Below the pieces are notes generated by a model. That model saw nothing but the letters and a program-made list of their open reading frames with translations. It searched no databases and was not told where the DNA came from. This document shows positions 16,387-24,596 of a DNA stretch of 64,000 nucleotides, piece after piece. How positions within the stretch are numbered: the first letter of the stretch is position 1; each line of letters starts with the position of its first letter. The DNA lies in contig CAVYPA010000024.1 in NCBI GenBank assembly GCA_963770295.1, positions 62,001 to 126,000 of the forward strand, written 5' to 3'. Source of the stretch: AWTP1-13 sp963770295 (GTDB lineage: Bacteria; Pseudomonadota; Alphaproteobacteria; Rhizobiales; Hyphomicrobiaceae). Both the position numbers and the translations under genes were made by a program.

Positions 16387-17688
16387 TCAGCGAGCTTTTC
16401 GCGACGAGCCTGCGTTGTCAGCCTTCTCTGCAGCTTTGCTGCTGCGCGCGCGTCTCCCCCTGTTCACCTGGTCTTTGGCAAATCCGGCAAGCTGAGCGTA
16501 GCCTTTAACGATGGCTTCGCGCTTGGCATGGCTTAGAACGTCCTCGATGTCGCTGAAGCCATCGGGCGCCCGGCGCTCCACCTCGTCGATCACCCCCTCC
16601 GGCCCGCCCTGGCGATTGTTGCGTACGATTTCAGCCGTCGTCGGCAACCGCTGCGCCTCGTAGGCAGCCAGCGCCGCCCGGCCGTGCTCGGCCGAAACGA
16701 GCTGATCGGCCAGACAACGGGCATCCAAAATCGCCTGGCTCGCGCCATTGGATCCGACCGGGTACATCGGATGGGCGGCGTCACCCAATAACGTCACGCG
16801 CCCATGCGTCCAGCGCGGCAGCGGATCCTTGTCGGCCATTGGGTACTCGTAGAATGCCGGCGCACCGCGCACCAGCTTGACGAGGTCGACGTGCGGCGTA
16901 CGGAAGCGTGCGACGTGCGGCAACACTTCGTCCAGCACGCCCCGCCGGTTCCAATCTTCCCGCCGCGGCGGCGGCTTCGAACCGTCGCCCATGCGATAGG
17001 TCACGACCCAGTTTATCAGCTGCTTTCCTGCCTTGCCGCGCGCGATCGGGTAGAGCACCAGCTTGTTATTAAAGCCGCCACCGACAATCATCGTTCGTCC
17101 GTCGAGAAAGCCCTTGGCCAGCGTCGCCCCGCGCCACATCAAGACACCGTTCCACTTGAGGCCGCTTTCGTGCGGGTAGAGCTGCCGCCGCACGGCCGAA
17201 TGAATGCCGTCGCAACCAATCAAAACATCACCGGCGACGGTAAGGCGTGACCCCGTTGCGCCCGTAAAGCGGGCCTTAACGGCGCCCTCCTCTTGCATGA
17301 AGGAACGGAAGGTGTGGCCGCATTGTACCGCGGCCCGACCGAGCCGCCGCCATACGGCATCGCGCAGGACGCCTTGCAAGTGACCGCGGTGGATCGAGAA
17401 CTGCGGCACCTGATAGCCGGCCTCCACCCCGCGCGGCTCGCGCCATATTTCCTGGCCGAGGCGGTTGGCATAGATCAGCTCGCGTGTGCGGACCGCCACC
17501 TCGTCGAGCCGAGCCAGCAGCCCAAGCTCGGCCAGTTCGGCGATCGCATGCGGCAGCACGTTGATGCCGACCCCAAGCTCACGAATTTTGGGGGCGGCCT
17601 CATAGATCTGGCATTTGATGCCGCGTGCCTTGAGCATGAGCGCGAGTGCAAGTCCGCCGATCCCAGCGCCGACAATGACAACGTGCAT
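16387..17688 (-). CDS. PhzS-like FAD-dependent aromatic monooxygenase
   Basis: The start is the ATG at 17688 (MHVVIVGAGIGG), with GAGGGG about nine bases upstream; an upstream in-frame extension lacks support. The 433-residue protein shows GxGxxG at 7-12 for FAD, the run GVGINVLPHAIAELAELGL, then IWREPRGVEAGY and PQFSIHRGHLQ, the DG motif GCDGIHSAVR near 158-167 and the GD motif GDAAHPMYPVGSNGASQAI near 302-320. These runs closely follow the phenazine hydroxylase PhzS type rather than p-hydroxybenzoate hydroxylase. It should hydroxylate an N-heteroaromatic or aromatic acid using NAD(P)H and oxygen. The C-terminal ~40 residues are Lys/Arg-rich. It stands convergent to the cupin and divergent from the Ssu-type importer. 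Confidence 0.85.
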   Translation of the reverse strand: MHVVIVGAGIGGLALALMLKARGIKCQIYEAAPKIRELGVGINVLPHAIAELAELGLLARLDEVAVRTRELIYANRLGQEIWREPRGVEAGYQVPQFSIHRGHLQGVLRDAVWRRLGRAAVQCGHTFRSFMQEEGAVKARFTGATGSRLTVAGDVLIGCDGIHSAVRRQLYPHESGLKWNGVLMWRGATLAKGFLDGRTMIVGGGFNNKLVLYPIARGKAGKQLINWVVTYRMGDGSKPPPRREDWNRRGVLDEVLPHVARFRTPHVDLVKLVRGAPAFYEYPMADKDPLPRWTHGRVTLLGDAAHPMYPVGSNGASQAILDARCLADQLVSAEHGRAALAAYEAQRLPTTAEIVRNNRQGGPEGVIDEVERRAPDGFSDIEDVLSHAKREAIVKGYAQLAGFAKDQVNRGRRARSSKAAEKADNAGSSRKAR

Positions 17689-17732
17689 TTGCTTGTTTCC
17701 CCTCGGCTCGCTTAAGCTGGCCGCGAAATAAA

Positions 17733-17761
17733 GCATAATTGCCTCGGGCGCCCGACAAAAA
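17733..17761 (-). promoter_or_regulatory. Candidate promoter with palindromic operator for the PhzS-like gene
   Basis: On the minus strand TTTTTG (17761-17756) and TTATGC (17738-17733) are spaced by exactly 17 bases, 45 bases before the start codon. The spacer holds the perfect 12-base palindrome TCGGGCGCCCGA (17744-17755), a likely repressor site. The hexamers only partly match sigma-70 consensus, so this is a candidate. Confidence 0.35.
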
Positions 17762-18036
17762 GGCACCGCTTACCTCGACCCTCTTGCCATGCTCCCGGCA
17801 ACGGCTCGCTCCCGCCAACGGCCGGCCGCCATTGTCCGCCGCGGCATCTCGCGGCGCCGGCCGCCCGCGCCCGCCCGCATTTGCCAAATGGGCAAGACTT
17901 GGCTTGGAAATCGCAAGAAAAGGCGGCGGGGCGCACGCCAACGATGCTCGCGACGGCTGCGGGGATCTTTGCTAGGGTTTGCGCGCGTCTGGCGGGGGCT
18001 TGGGCCCGAGCCGGAGCAGCAAGGGGAACCACCGCA
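17762..18036. other. Divergent intergenic region, PhzS-like gene and Ssu-type operon
   Basis: No gene. The only clear signal is the AAGGGG ribosome site before the ATG at 18037. Confidence 0.4.
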
Positions 18037-19017
18037 ATGTGCAAAGGTTTGTCGAGCGTCCTTGCCGTTATGGTGAGCGCGACTTTGTCTCTCGCCGCCG
18101 CCGCGCAGGAGCCGACGATCCGGGTCGGTTGGACCATTCCGGCGGAGGAAAGCAAATATTGGCTCATGCGCAGGCCTGAGCAGTTCCCCCATCTCGGCAA
18201 GACCTACAAAATCGAGTTCACGCAGTTTCAAGGGACCGCACCGATGGTTCAAGCCATGGTGGCGGGCGCCCTCGATTGTTCGACCCAGGCGCCATTATCG
18301 TTGGCCAACGGCGCGCTGCAGGCCAAACTCGAGGCCTACATTATCGCCCAACACGTGGGCGAGCGTCCCGGCAGCTTTTCGGTCTATTGGGCGGTCAAGG
18401 ACGAATCCCCGATCAAGTCCATTGCCGACATAAAGGGCAAGAGCGTCGGCACCAACGTGTTCGGCTCGGGCATCCTGGGCCCAATGTTTCTGCTGCTCAA
18501 GCGCAATGGCGTCGATCCCGAGAAGGATATCAAGCTGGTTGAGACCGGATTTCCGGGTTCGGAGGACGCAATCCGGGCCGGGCGGGTCGATGTCGGCGTC
18601 CTCAACCAGCCATTCGCGGCGCGCGCCGAAGCCAAGGGTGGTCTGCGAAAGCTGTTTGCGCTCGCCGATCAGCAGCCCAACATCGTGCATATCCTGGAGG
18701 TGTGCCGCAAAGAGTTCGTCGACAAGAATGGCGAGCTGGTGAAGAACTATGTGCGTGATCTCACCGCCGGCATGCGCAAGGCGCTCGCCAATCGTGCCGA
18801 GACCCTGAAGGTCGTCAACGAGGTCGTCAAGGCGCCCATCGAGGTCCTCGATACCTATCTCCTGAAGCCCAACGATTTTGCTCGCGAGCCCGGCGCCGCG
18901 CCCAACTTTGCCGGCATTCAGGCCATGCTCGACATCTATGCTGAAACGGGCATGATCAAGCAGAAGCTGGACGTCGGCCAGTTCCACCATCCAAGCATCG
19001 TCGCCCCGCTCGAATAG
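18037..19017 (+). CDS. NMT1/SsuA-type ABC transporter substrate-binding protein
   Basis: The ATG at 18037 is preferred because it directly opens a signal peptide (MCKGLSSVLAVMVSATLSLAAAAQ). The 326-residue product has the nitrate/sulfonate/taurine-binding fold: TIRVGWTIPAEE, PMVQAMVAGALDCSTQAPLSLANG, IADIKGKSVGTNVFGSG and AIRAGRVDVGVLNQPF. It captures a small organic solute in the periplasm for the following ATPase and permeases. Family members serve sulfonates, nitriles, pyrimidines, phthalates or other aromatics; the neighbours here favour an N-heteroaromatic. The next gene starts 44 bases downstream. Confidence 0.88.
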   Translation: MCKGLSSVLAVMVSATLSLAAAAQEPTIRVGWTIPAEESKYWLMRRPEQFPHLGKTYKIEFTQFQGTAPMVQAMVAGALDCSTQAPLSLANGALQAKLEAYIIAQHVGERPGSFSVYWAVKDESPIKSIADIKGKSVGTNVFGSGILGPMFLLLKRNGVDPEKDIKLVETGFPGSEDAIRAGRVDVGVLNQPFAARAEAKGGLRKLFALADQQPNIVHILEVCRKEFVDKNGELVKNYVRDLTAGMRKALANRAETLKVVNEVVKAPIEVLDTYLLKPNDFAREPGAAPNFAGIQAMLDIYAETGMIKQKLDVGQFHHPSIVAPLE

Positions 19018-19061
19018 GGAGCGCAACGCCGGCGCCGTTGAGGTCGTGAGCGGCCAACGAT

Positions 19062-19832
19062 ATGATCCTGATCGAAGGCTTGACCAAGTCTTTCGAGCCT
19101 GCTCGGCGCCAGCGCCATCTCGCCCTTGGCGATCTTTCGCTCAGCATTGCCGCGGGCGAATTCGTCTCCATTCTCGGGCCTTCTGGCTGCGGCAAGTCGA
19201 CATTACTATACGTGGTCGGCGGCTTCGTGCCGCCAACAAGCGGCAAGGTCGTCGTGAACGGCCAGGCGGTGACGGGACCCGGACCTGACCGAGGCCCGGT
19301 GTTCCAAGAGTTTGCCCTGTTTCCCTGGAAGACCGTGCTCGGCAATGTCATGTACGGACTGCTCGAGCAGGGCGTGCCCAAGGCGCTAGCCGAGAGCAAA
19401 GCCAACAGCCTGATCGCACTGGTGCACTTGGCCGGCTACGAGCATTTTTACCCCAAGCAGCTTTCGGGCGGCATGAAGCAACGTGTCGCCATCGCGCGCA
19501 CGCTGGCCTATGGGCCGAAAATCCTGCTAATGGACGAGCCCTTCGGCGCGCTGGACGCGCATACCCGCACGGGTCTGCAGCGCGAGCTGCTCGAGATCTG
19601 GGAACGCGATCGCAAAACCGTGCTGTTCGTCACCCACAGCGTAGAGGAAGCGGTCTTCCTGTCCGATCGCGTGGTCGTGCTCACCCGCTCCCCCGGCCGC
19701 ATCAAAGCGATGGTCGACATCGATCTGCCGCGTCCGCGCCGGCGCGCCGACTTGCTGGTGGATCGGCGTTACCAGACCTTCGTTGTCGAAATCGAGGCGC
19801 TGATGGACACCCAGGGTCCGGCACGGCCATGA
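19062..19832 (+). CDS. Ssu/Tau-type ABC transporter ATP-binding protein
   Basis: A 256-residue ATPase with Walker A GPSGCGKST (about 42-50), the family run VFQEFALFPWKTVLGNVMYGL, signature LSGGMKQRVAIARTLA, Walker B ILLMDEPFGALDAHTR and switch THSVEEAVFLSDRVVVL. FPWKTVxxN and DEPFGALDAxTR are characteristic of the nitrate/sulfonate/taurine class. Its stop overlaps the first permease start by ATGA. Confidence 0.94.
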   Translation: MILIEGLTKSFEPARRQRHLALGDLSLSIAAGEFVSILGPSGCGKSTLLYVVGGFVPPTSGKVVVNGQAVTGPGPDRGPVFQEFALFPWKTVLGNVMYGLLEQGVPKALAESKANSLIALVHLAGYEHFYPKQLSGGMKQRVAIARTLAYGPKILLMDEPFGALDAHTRTGLQRELLEIWERDRKTVLFVTHSVEEAVFLSDRVVVLTRSPGRIKAMVDIDLPRPRRRADLLVDRRYQTFVVEIEALMDTQGPARP

Positions 19833-20614
19833 GCCTCAAGGTTGCCTCCGCCGCGGCGGCGCCGCCACTGCTCGCGTGCCTCGCCCTGCTGGCGGCATGG
19901 GAAGGGGCCGCGCGTGTCCTTGACATCAATGGCCTGCCGCCGGCTTACGATGCCTTGCGCGAGCTCCCCGCGATCCTCAGCGACCGCGAGGCGCTCCTCA
20001 ACATTGCCGCCTCGCTCAGGCGCATGCTGACCGGCTTCGTGTCGGCCTTGCTGATTTCGATACCCATCGGGCTGACCATGGCGCGCAGCCCAAGGGTCGC
20101 CGCGGTCTGCAATCCGCTGCTGATGCTCATTTATCCCATTCCCAAGGCCGCCTTGATGCCGATCATGATGCTGTGGCTCGGCATCGGCGATGCATCCAAG
20201 ACGATTGTCATCGGCCTGGGCGTCGGCTTGCCGGTGATCTACCATAGCTACCAGGGCGCGCGCGCCGTCGAACAGAAGCTGATTTGGTCCGCCGCGGCCA
20301 TGGGAATGCGGCCTGCCGCACGCCTGCTGCGGATCGTGCTGCCGGCCGCCTTGCCGCAAATCTTTGTCGGGATTCGCACCGGCTTGGTGCTGGCGCTCAT
20401 CACCATGGTCACCAGTGAGATGATCGCGCGCCAGGCGGGCGTCGGCAGCATTCTGTTCAATGCCCTCGATATGGCGCAATACGCCAGTGTCTACGCCATG
20501 ATCGTCATCATCGCGGTGCTGGGGTTTGTCCTCGACCTGCTGTTTGAGCGCTTGCGCGCCAGGCTTGTGGCTTGGGCCGAACCCGGCCATGACATCGCCG
20601 TGGGGACCGCTTGA
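19829..20614 (+). CDS. Ssu/Tau-type ABC transporter permease, first of two
   Basis: A 261-residue permease with about six hydrophobic segments. LRRMLTGFVSALLISIPIGLTMARSP and LLMLIYPIPKAALMPIMMLWLGIGDASK are classic for the class, and the EAA-like coupling loop is SAAAMGMRPAARLLRIVLPAALP. It overlaps the ATPase stop, and its own stop overlaps a second permease of the same type, so the channel is probably a heterodimer, unlike SsuC or TauC homodimers. Confidence 0.92.
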   Translation: MSLKVASAAAAPPLLACLALLAAWEGAARVLDINGLPPAYDALRELPAILSDREALLNIAASLRRMLTGFVSALLISIPIGLTMARSPRVAAVCNPLLMLIYPIPKAALMPIMMLWLGIGDASKTIVIGLGVGLPVIYHSYQGARAVEQKLIWSAAAMGMRPAARLLRIVLPAALPQIFVGIRTGLVLALITMVTSEMIARQAGVGSILFNALDMAQYASVYAMIVIIAVLGFVLDLLFERLRARLVAWAEPGHDIAVGTA

Positions 20615-21378
20615 ACGCCGAGCGCACATGGCAGATGGTGCTTGGCATGCTGCCGCCCGTCGGCCTGATCGCCTTGTGGCACGGCGTCGCCAGTGCGGGA
20701 TGGGCACCTGCGGCACTGTTGCCGCTCCCGTCGGCAGTGTTCGCGCGCCTCTTCGAACAGTTGCACAATCGCGTATTCCTGGGGCACGCCGCCACCACCC
20801 TATTTCGCCTATTTGCCGGGTTCGGAATTGCCGTCGTGGTCGGCGTGGTGCTGGGTGTTGCCGCCGCCGGCAACCGCAGGCTCGAGGCCCTGCTGCGGCC
20901 GCTGCTGCGCGTGCTGGCACCGGTGCCAAAAATCGCACTCTACCCCGCGCTCGTTCTGATCCTCGGCTTCGAACATGCCTCGAAGGTGGCCCTGGTCGTT
21001 GCCGATGCCGTCTTTCCGATCCTGTTGGCGACCTATCAGGGTGCCGCCAGCGTCGAACCCAAGCTGGTGTGGTCGGCCCGGGCGGCGGGGGCCTCGCCGC
21101 GCCGAACGCTGCTGACGGTGGTGTTGCCGGCGGCGCTACCGGCCATCCTGACCGGCTGTCGCATCGGCCTCGTCATCTCCTCAATCGTGGTTTTCCTCGC
21201 CGAAATGCTGACCTCAACGGATGGTCTCGGCCACCTTCTCATCTACGCATCACGCAGTTTTCAAACGGTCGATATGTTCGTGCCGCTGATCACCATCTCG
21301 CTGCTTGGCCTGCTGCTCAACGCCGCCTTTAACGCCCTGCAAAAACGCTTACTGGTGGGCTTCCCGGACGAGGGATGA
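20611..21378 (+). CDS. Ssu/Tau-type ABC transporter permease, second of two
   Basis: A 255-residue permease that starts at a TTG overlapping the previous stop (TTGA); an ATG eight codons on is the alternative. It shows AATTLFRLFAGFGIAVVVGVVLGVAAAGN, then LAPVPKIALYPALVLILGFEHASK, and the coupling loop SARAAGASPRRTLLTVVLPAALP. Similar to, but clearly diverged from, the preceding permease. The pair probably forms one heteromeric channel. Confidence 0.9.
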   Translation: MNAERTWQMVLGMLPPVGLIALWHGVASAGWAPAALLPLPSAVFARLFEQLHNRVFLGHAATTLFRLFAGFGIAVVVGVVLGVAAAGNRRLEALLRPLLRVLAPVPKIALYPALVLILGFEHASKVALVVADAVFPILLATYQGAASVEPKLVWSARAAGASPRRTLLTVVLPAALPAILTGCRIGLVISSIVVFLAEMLTSTDGLGHLLIYASRSFQTVDMFVPLITISLLGLLLNAAFNALQKRLLVGFPDEG

Positions 21379-21469
21379 GCCGTTTCTGCGAGCGCGGGGT
21401 GAGGCGTTGCCGGGCCGCCGCCGTCCCGCGTATGATTGGGGGTGCTTGCGCTCAGGCAATGAGGCCGCG

Positions 21470-22516
21470 ATGTTCGCCGATCGCATCGAAGGCAAATGGA
21501 TCGACGCGTTCTGCGAAGTTTTCGCGCGCTGCGCCGTCAACAAGGGCGATAGCGCGGCGATCCTGTCGGAGACGCAGTCACGCCAACTCAACGTGCACCT
21601 TGCCGAGCTGGCGTTGCTGCGACTAGGCGCCAGACCGTTCCATGTCGTCGTGCCAAGCCCGCGCAATACCCACCCGGTTCCGGTGCGCTCGACGGGCGCT
21701 AGCGAGGCGATCGGCAAATTGGCCGCGGTGGTGACGGCGCTGGGGCAGGCGGGTTTTGTGGTCGATTGCACCATCGAAGGCCTGATGCATGCGCCGGAAA
21801 CACCGGCCATCCTCAAGGCCGGCGCCCGCATCCTGGTCATCTCCAACGAGCACCCCGAAGCGCTCGAGCGAATGCTGCCCGATGCGGCGCTCGAATCCCG
21901 CGTACGCGCCGCGGCCAAGATGCTGCGCGGCGCCAGCCGCATGACGGTCGCCTCGGCCGCGGGTACCAACTTGGATATCGATCTGACCGGCGCCGCCACC
22001 GTCGGTGTCTGGGGCTGGACCGATCGTCCCGGCACCCTGGCGCACTGGCCGGGCGGCCTGGTTGTCAGTTTTTGCCGCAGCGGCAGCGTCAATGGCACGT
22101 TGGTTCTCGACCGCGGCGACATCAATTTGACCTTCAAGCGTTACCTCGAGTCGCCGCTGCGGCTGACTTTGGAGGCCGACTATGTAACCGCCATCGAAGG
22201 CGGCGGCGCCGATGCACAACTGATGCGCGGCTACCTCGCGGCCTGGGGTGATCGGGAGGCCTATGCCGTCAGTCACGTCGGCTTCGGGCTCAATCACCAG
22301 GCACGCTACGAAGCGCTGAGCATGTATGACCGGCAGCATCTGAACGGCACCGAGCTGCGTGCGGTGGCCGGCAATTTCCTGTTCTCGACGGGGGCGAACG
22401 AGTTTGCCGGCCGCTTTACGGCCGGCCATTTCGATATTCCCGTGCTGGGCACCACCATCACCGTGGATAATACCGAGGTGATCAGCGCCGGCGTGCTCAA
22501 GGACGTGTTCGGCTGA
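21470..22516 (+). CDS. NicX-like 2,5-dihydroxypyridine dioxygenase (M29 aminopeptidase fold)
   Basis: The ATG at 21470 gives 348 residues, almost exactly the length I recall for NicX (about 350). The protein lacks aminopeptidase context and instead carries SHVGFGLN with His269 and TAGHFDIPV with His320 and Asp322. In NicX I recall the iron ligands as His265, His318 and Asp320, so the spacing fits. Also visible are the N-terminal run RQLNVHLAELALL and HWPGGLVVSFCRSGSVNG. NicX opens the pyridine ring of 2,5-dihydroxypyridine to N-formylmaleamate using Fe(II) and oxygen. The gene follows the Ssu-type importer by 91 bases and lies near a ring hydroxylase and an alpha/beta hydrolase. The exact substrate is inference. 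Confidence 0.7.
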   Translation: MFADRIEGKWIDAFCEVFARCAVNKGDSAAILSETQSRQLNVHLAELALLRLGARPFHVVVPSPRNTHPVPVRSTGASEAIGKLAAVVTALGQAGFVVDCTIEGLMHAPETPAILKAGARILVISNEHPEALERMLPDAALESRVRAAAKMLRGASRMTVASAAGTNLDIDLTGAATVGVWGWTDRPGTLAHWPGGLVVSFCRSGSVNGTLVLDRGDINLTFKRYLESPLRLTLEADYVTAIEGGGADAQLMRGYLAAWGDREAYAVSHVGFGLNHQARYEALSMYDRQHLNGTELRAVAGNFLFSTGANEFAGRFTAGHFDIPVLGTTITVDNTEVISAGVLKDVFG

Positions 22517-22520
22517 GCGC

Positions 22521-23507
22521 CTAGCCCGGTAAGACCGGCGGTCGCATTAGGCCGAGATGGCCTAGCAGCTTGACGAAGGCCTCGAACCGTTGCCGGCGAT
22601 AGGCGTCGATATCGAGCGCCTCGTAGCTCATGAAACCCTTGCCCGTCTTGAGCCCGATGCGGTCCTCGGCCATGTTGCGCTCGACGATCGGCGGCGCCGC
22701 GTAGCGCTCGCTGGCAAGCGCTTCGGTCAGGTAACGACTGGCGTAATACAGAATATCACCGCCACCCCAATCGATGAACTCGAGCATGCCCAGGGTGGCA
22801 AAGCGCACGCCGAAGCCGTACTTGATGGCCTTGTCGATGTCCTCGGCGCTGGCGACGCCCTCCTCGACCAGGCGCGCCGCCTCGTTCATCGCCAGCGCCT
22901 GAATGCGCGGCACGATGTATCCCGGCCGCGCCGCACACACGACCGGCACCTTGCCGATGCTCTCCAACAACGCCCGCAACCGCTGCGTGACGGCGGGGTC
23001 GGTGCGCGCGCCGGGCGAAAGTTCCACCAGCGGCACCAGAAACGCCGGATTGAGCCAATGCGCATTGAGAAAACGCTCAGGCATGGCGACGGCGCTGGCC
23101 AGCGCATCGACGAGGATGGTGGACGTGGTCGAGGCGATGATGGCGGACGGGGCAAGCGGCGAGAGGCGGGCGAGCAGCTGCCGTTTCAGCTCGAGCACCT
23201 CCGGCACCGCCTCGAAAACGACGGCCGCTTGCGTCAGCGCCGCCGCCGCATCCTGCTCCCTTATCACCGACACCCGGGCGAGCACGCCGTCGACGGCGCT
23301 GGGCGGCAACAAGCCGAACTCGGCGAAAGTGGCCAGAATGCCGCGCACCTCGGCGATGGCGGCGGCCGAGTGCTCGGCATAGGCGGCTTCCTCGCGTGCC
23401 TTGACGTCGAGGATGCTGACGCGATGACCGGCATAGGCGAACACCACGGCAATGCCGCGTGCCATGCGGCCCGCGCCCAGACAGGCAATGGCGGCCGGCA
23501 CGTTCAT
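22521..23507 (-). CDS. 3-hydroxyacyl-CoA dehydrogenase family protein
   Basis: A 328-residue NAD-dependent enzyme. The N-terminal Rossmann motif is IACLGAGRMARGIAVVFAYAGH, followed by VFEAVPEVLELKRQLLARL, then STTSTILVDALA and NAHWLNPAFLVPLVELSPG (the catalytic His/Asn region), and the C-terminal helical domain has GYIVPRIQALAMNEAARLVEEGVAS and GLKTGKGFMSYE. This is the 3-hydroxybutyryl-CoA or carnitine 3-dehydrogenase branch. It is the last gene of a leftward operon, overlapping the upstream stop by ATGA, and converges on the NicX-like gene with a four-base gap. Confidence 0.88.
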   Translation of the reverse strand: MNVPAAIACLGAGRMARGIAVVFAYAGHRVSILDVKAREEAAYAEHSAAAIAEVRGILATFAEFGLLPPSAVDGVLARVSVIREQDAAAALTQAAVVFEAVPEVLELKRQLLARLSPLAPSAIIASTTSTILVDALASAVAMPERFLNAHWLNPAFLVPLVELSPGARTDPAVTQRLRALLESIGKVPVVCAARPGYIVPRIQALAMNEAARLVEEGVASAEDIDKAIKYGFGVRFATLGMLEFIDWGGGDILYYASRYLTEALASERYAAPPIVERNMAEDRIGLKTGKGFMSYEALDIDAYRRQRFEAFVKLLGHLGLMRPPVLPG

Positions 23508-24595
23508 GGCAAGCCTCGCTGCAGCAAGGCCTGCAAATCGCGGACGCTCAGGTCTCCCAGGCCGAGGTTCGCCAGCGAGCGGCCGGTCGCCAGGAAATCC
23601 TCGCCGCAGATGGCCGACCCCAAGGCCAAAAAAGCACCCGCCAGCGGCGCTGCGACGTCGGCCAGCCTCGCGACCGAAGCGAGGAATGCAAGACCGATGC
23701 CTACGTCTTCCAGCATGTAACGGTGCTCGGTCAGCACGATCTTCTCACGCCAGTCCCCGGACTGGGTGAGCTTGTCGTGCGAGCCGCGACCATACATCCA
23801 TTCCTCGCCCTCCTGGGCATAGTGGTTGGCGAGCGGAAAATGCGGGCCGCTGTAGCCCAGTGCCTGCCGCGTGGCGATGCGTTCGGCGTCGAGCGCATCC
23901 GTTAGGCGGCGCCCGGCCGGCTGCGTTCCCTCCTTGTGGATGTCCCAGCGCTCAAAGTACTCCAGTGGCGCGGCGTTCATGATGATCAACGGGGGATGGA
24001 TGATGGGCCCGGCATTCATCAAACTCGCCGAGAGCGCATCGCCGCAGGCCTCGATGACACCGGGAAACGCGCGCCCGATCACGGCAAGGGCAGGCTCGGC
24101 CAGACGCAGCGGGAAGACGCCGGTCGGCAGCCGCTTGGCGCGAATGGTGATGGCCGCCTCGAAGGGGCCGTGTTTGCGCGTGAGCCAAGGCAGCGTGCCG
24201 GTCTCGGCGAACGCAACCTCGGCCCGATTGCCGGCAGCGTATGCCGCCTTGGCGAACAAAACCGAGCCGAACGTGCCCGGCGGAAGAAAGACCACCTGGC
24301 CGGCGGCAAGGTGGGGCGCGAGCCTGCTGGCAATTTCGTGATGGGCGGTTGCCGGCGTCGGGCAGACGATGAGCTCGGCACCGCGCACGGCCTCGGCAAT
24401 GTCCGCCGTGATCAGGCTCGGGCGGCTCGTGTGTCGACCGCGGAAATCCGCAATGATGATGTGACCGCCGGCCGCCAGATGGGCCGCGACGGCAGGTTTG
24501 TTCCGGCGCCACAAGCGCACCTCGTGTCCGGCCAGCGCCAGATCACCTGCCGCCGCGAACGAGCCATTGCCGCCACCCAGCACCGCTACTCGCAT
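23504..24595 (-). CDS. NAD(P)-dependent octopine/nopaline dehydrogenase family enzyme
   Basis: The start is the ATG at 24595 (MRVAVLGGGNGSFAAAGDLA), one base past the ligase stop; longer upstream frames overlap that gene. The 363-residue product has the GGGNGS nucleotide loop, VICP-like LIVCPTPATAHHEIA, FLPPGTFGSVLF, and the C-terminal octopine-dehydrogenase domain with MNAGPIIHPPLIIMNAA (catalytic His region) and EDVGIGLAFLASVARLADV. Family members reduce imines of 2-oxo acids with amino acids, or oxidise them. Its presence between a CoA ligase and a 3-hydroxyacyl-CoA dehydrogenase is unusual. Confidence 0.85.
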   Translation of the reverse strand: MRVAVLGGGNGSFAAAGDLALAGHEVRLWRRNKPAVAAHLAAGGHIIIADFRGRHTSRPSLITADIAEAVRGAELIVCPTPATAHHEIASRLAPHLAAGQVVFLPPGTFGSVLFAKAAYAAGNRAEVAFAETGTLPWLTRKHGPFEAAITIRAKRLPTGVFPLRLAEPALAVIGRAFPGVIEACGDALSASLMNAGPIIHPPLIIMNAAPLEYFERWDIHKEGTQPAGRRLTDALDAERIATRQALGYSGPHFPLANHYAQEGEEWMYGRGSHDKLTQSGDWREKIVLTEHRYMLEDVGIGLAFLASVARLADVAAPLAGAFLALGSAICGEDFLATGRSLANLGLGDLSVRDLQALLQRGLP

Positions 24596-24596
24596 C

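Noticed and set aside
19769..20938. Minus-strand 389-codon frame antisense to the permeases
   Set aside because: Product is His/Gln/Arg/Gly-rich shadow sequence; the plus strand encodes two clear permeases.
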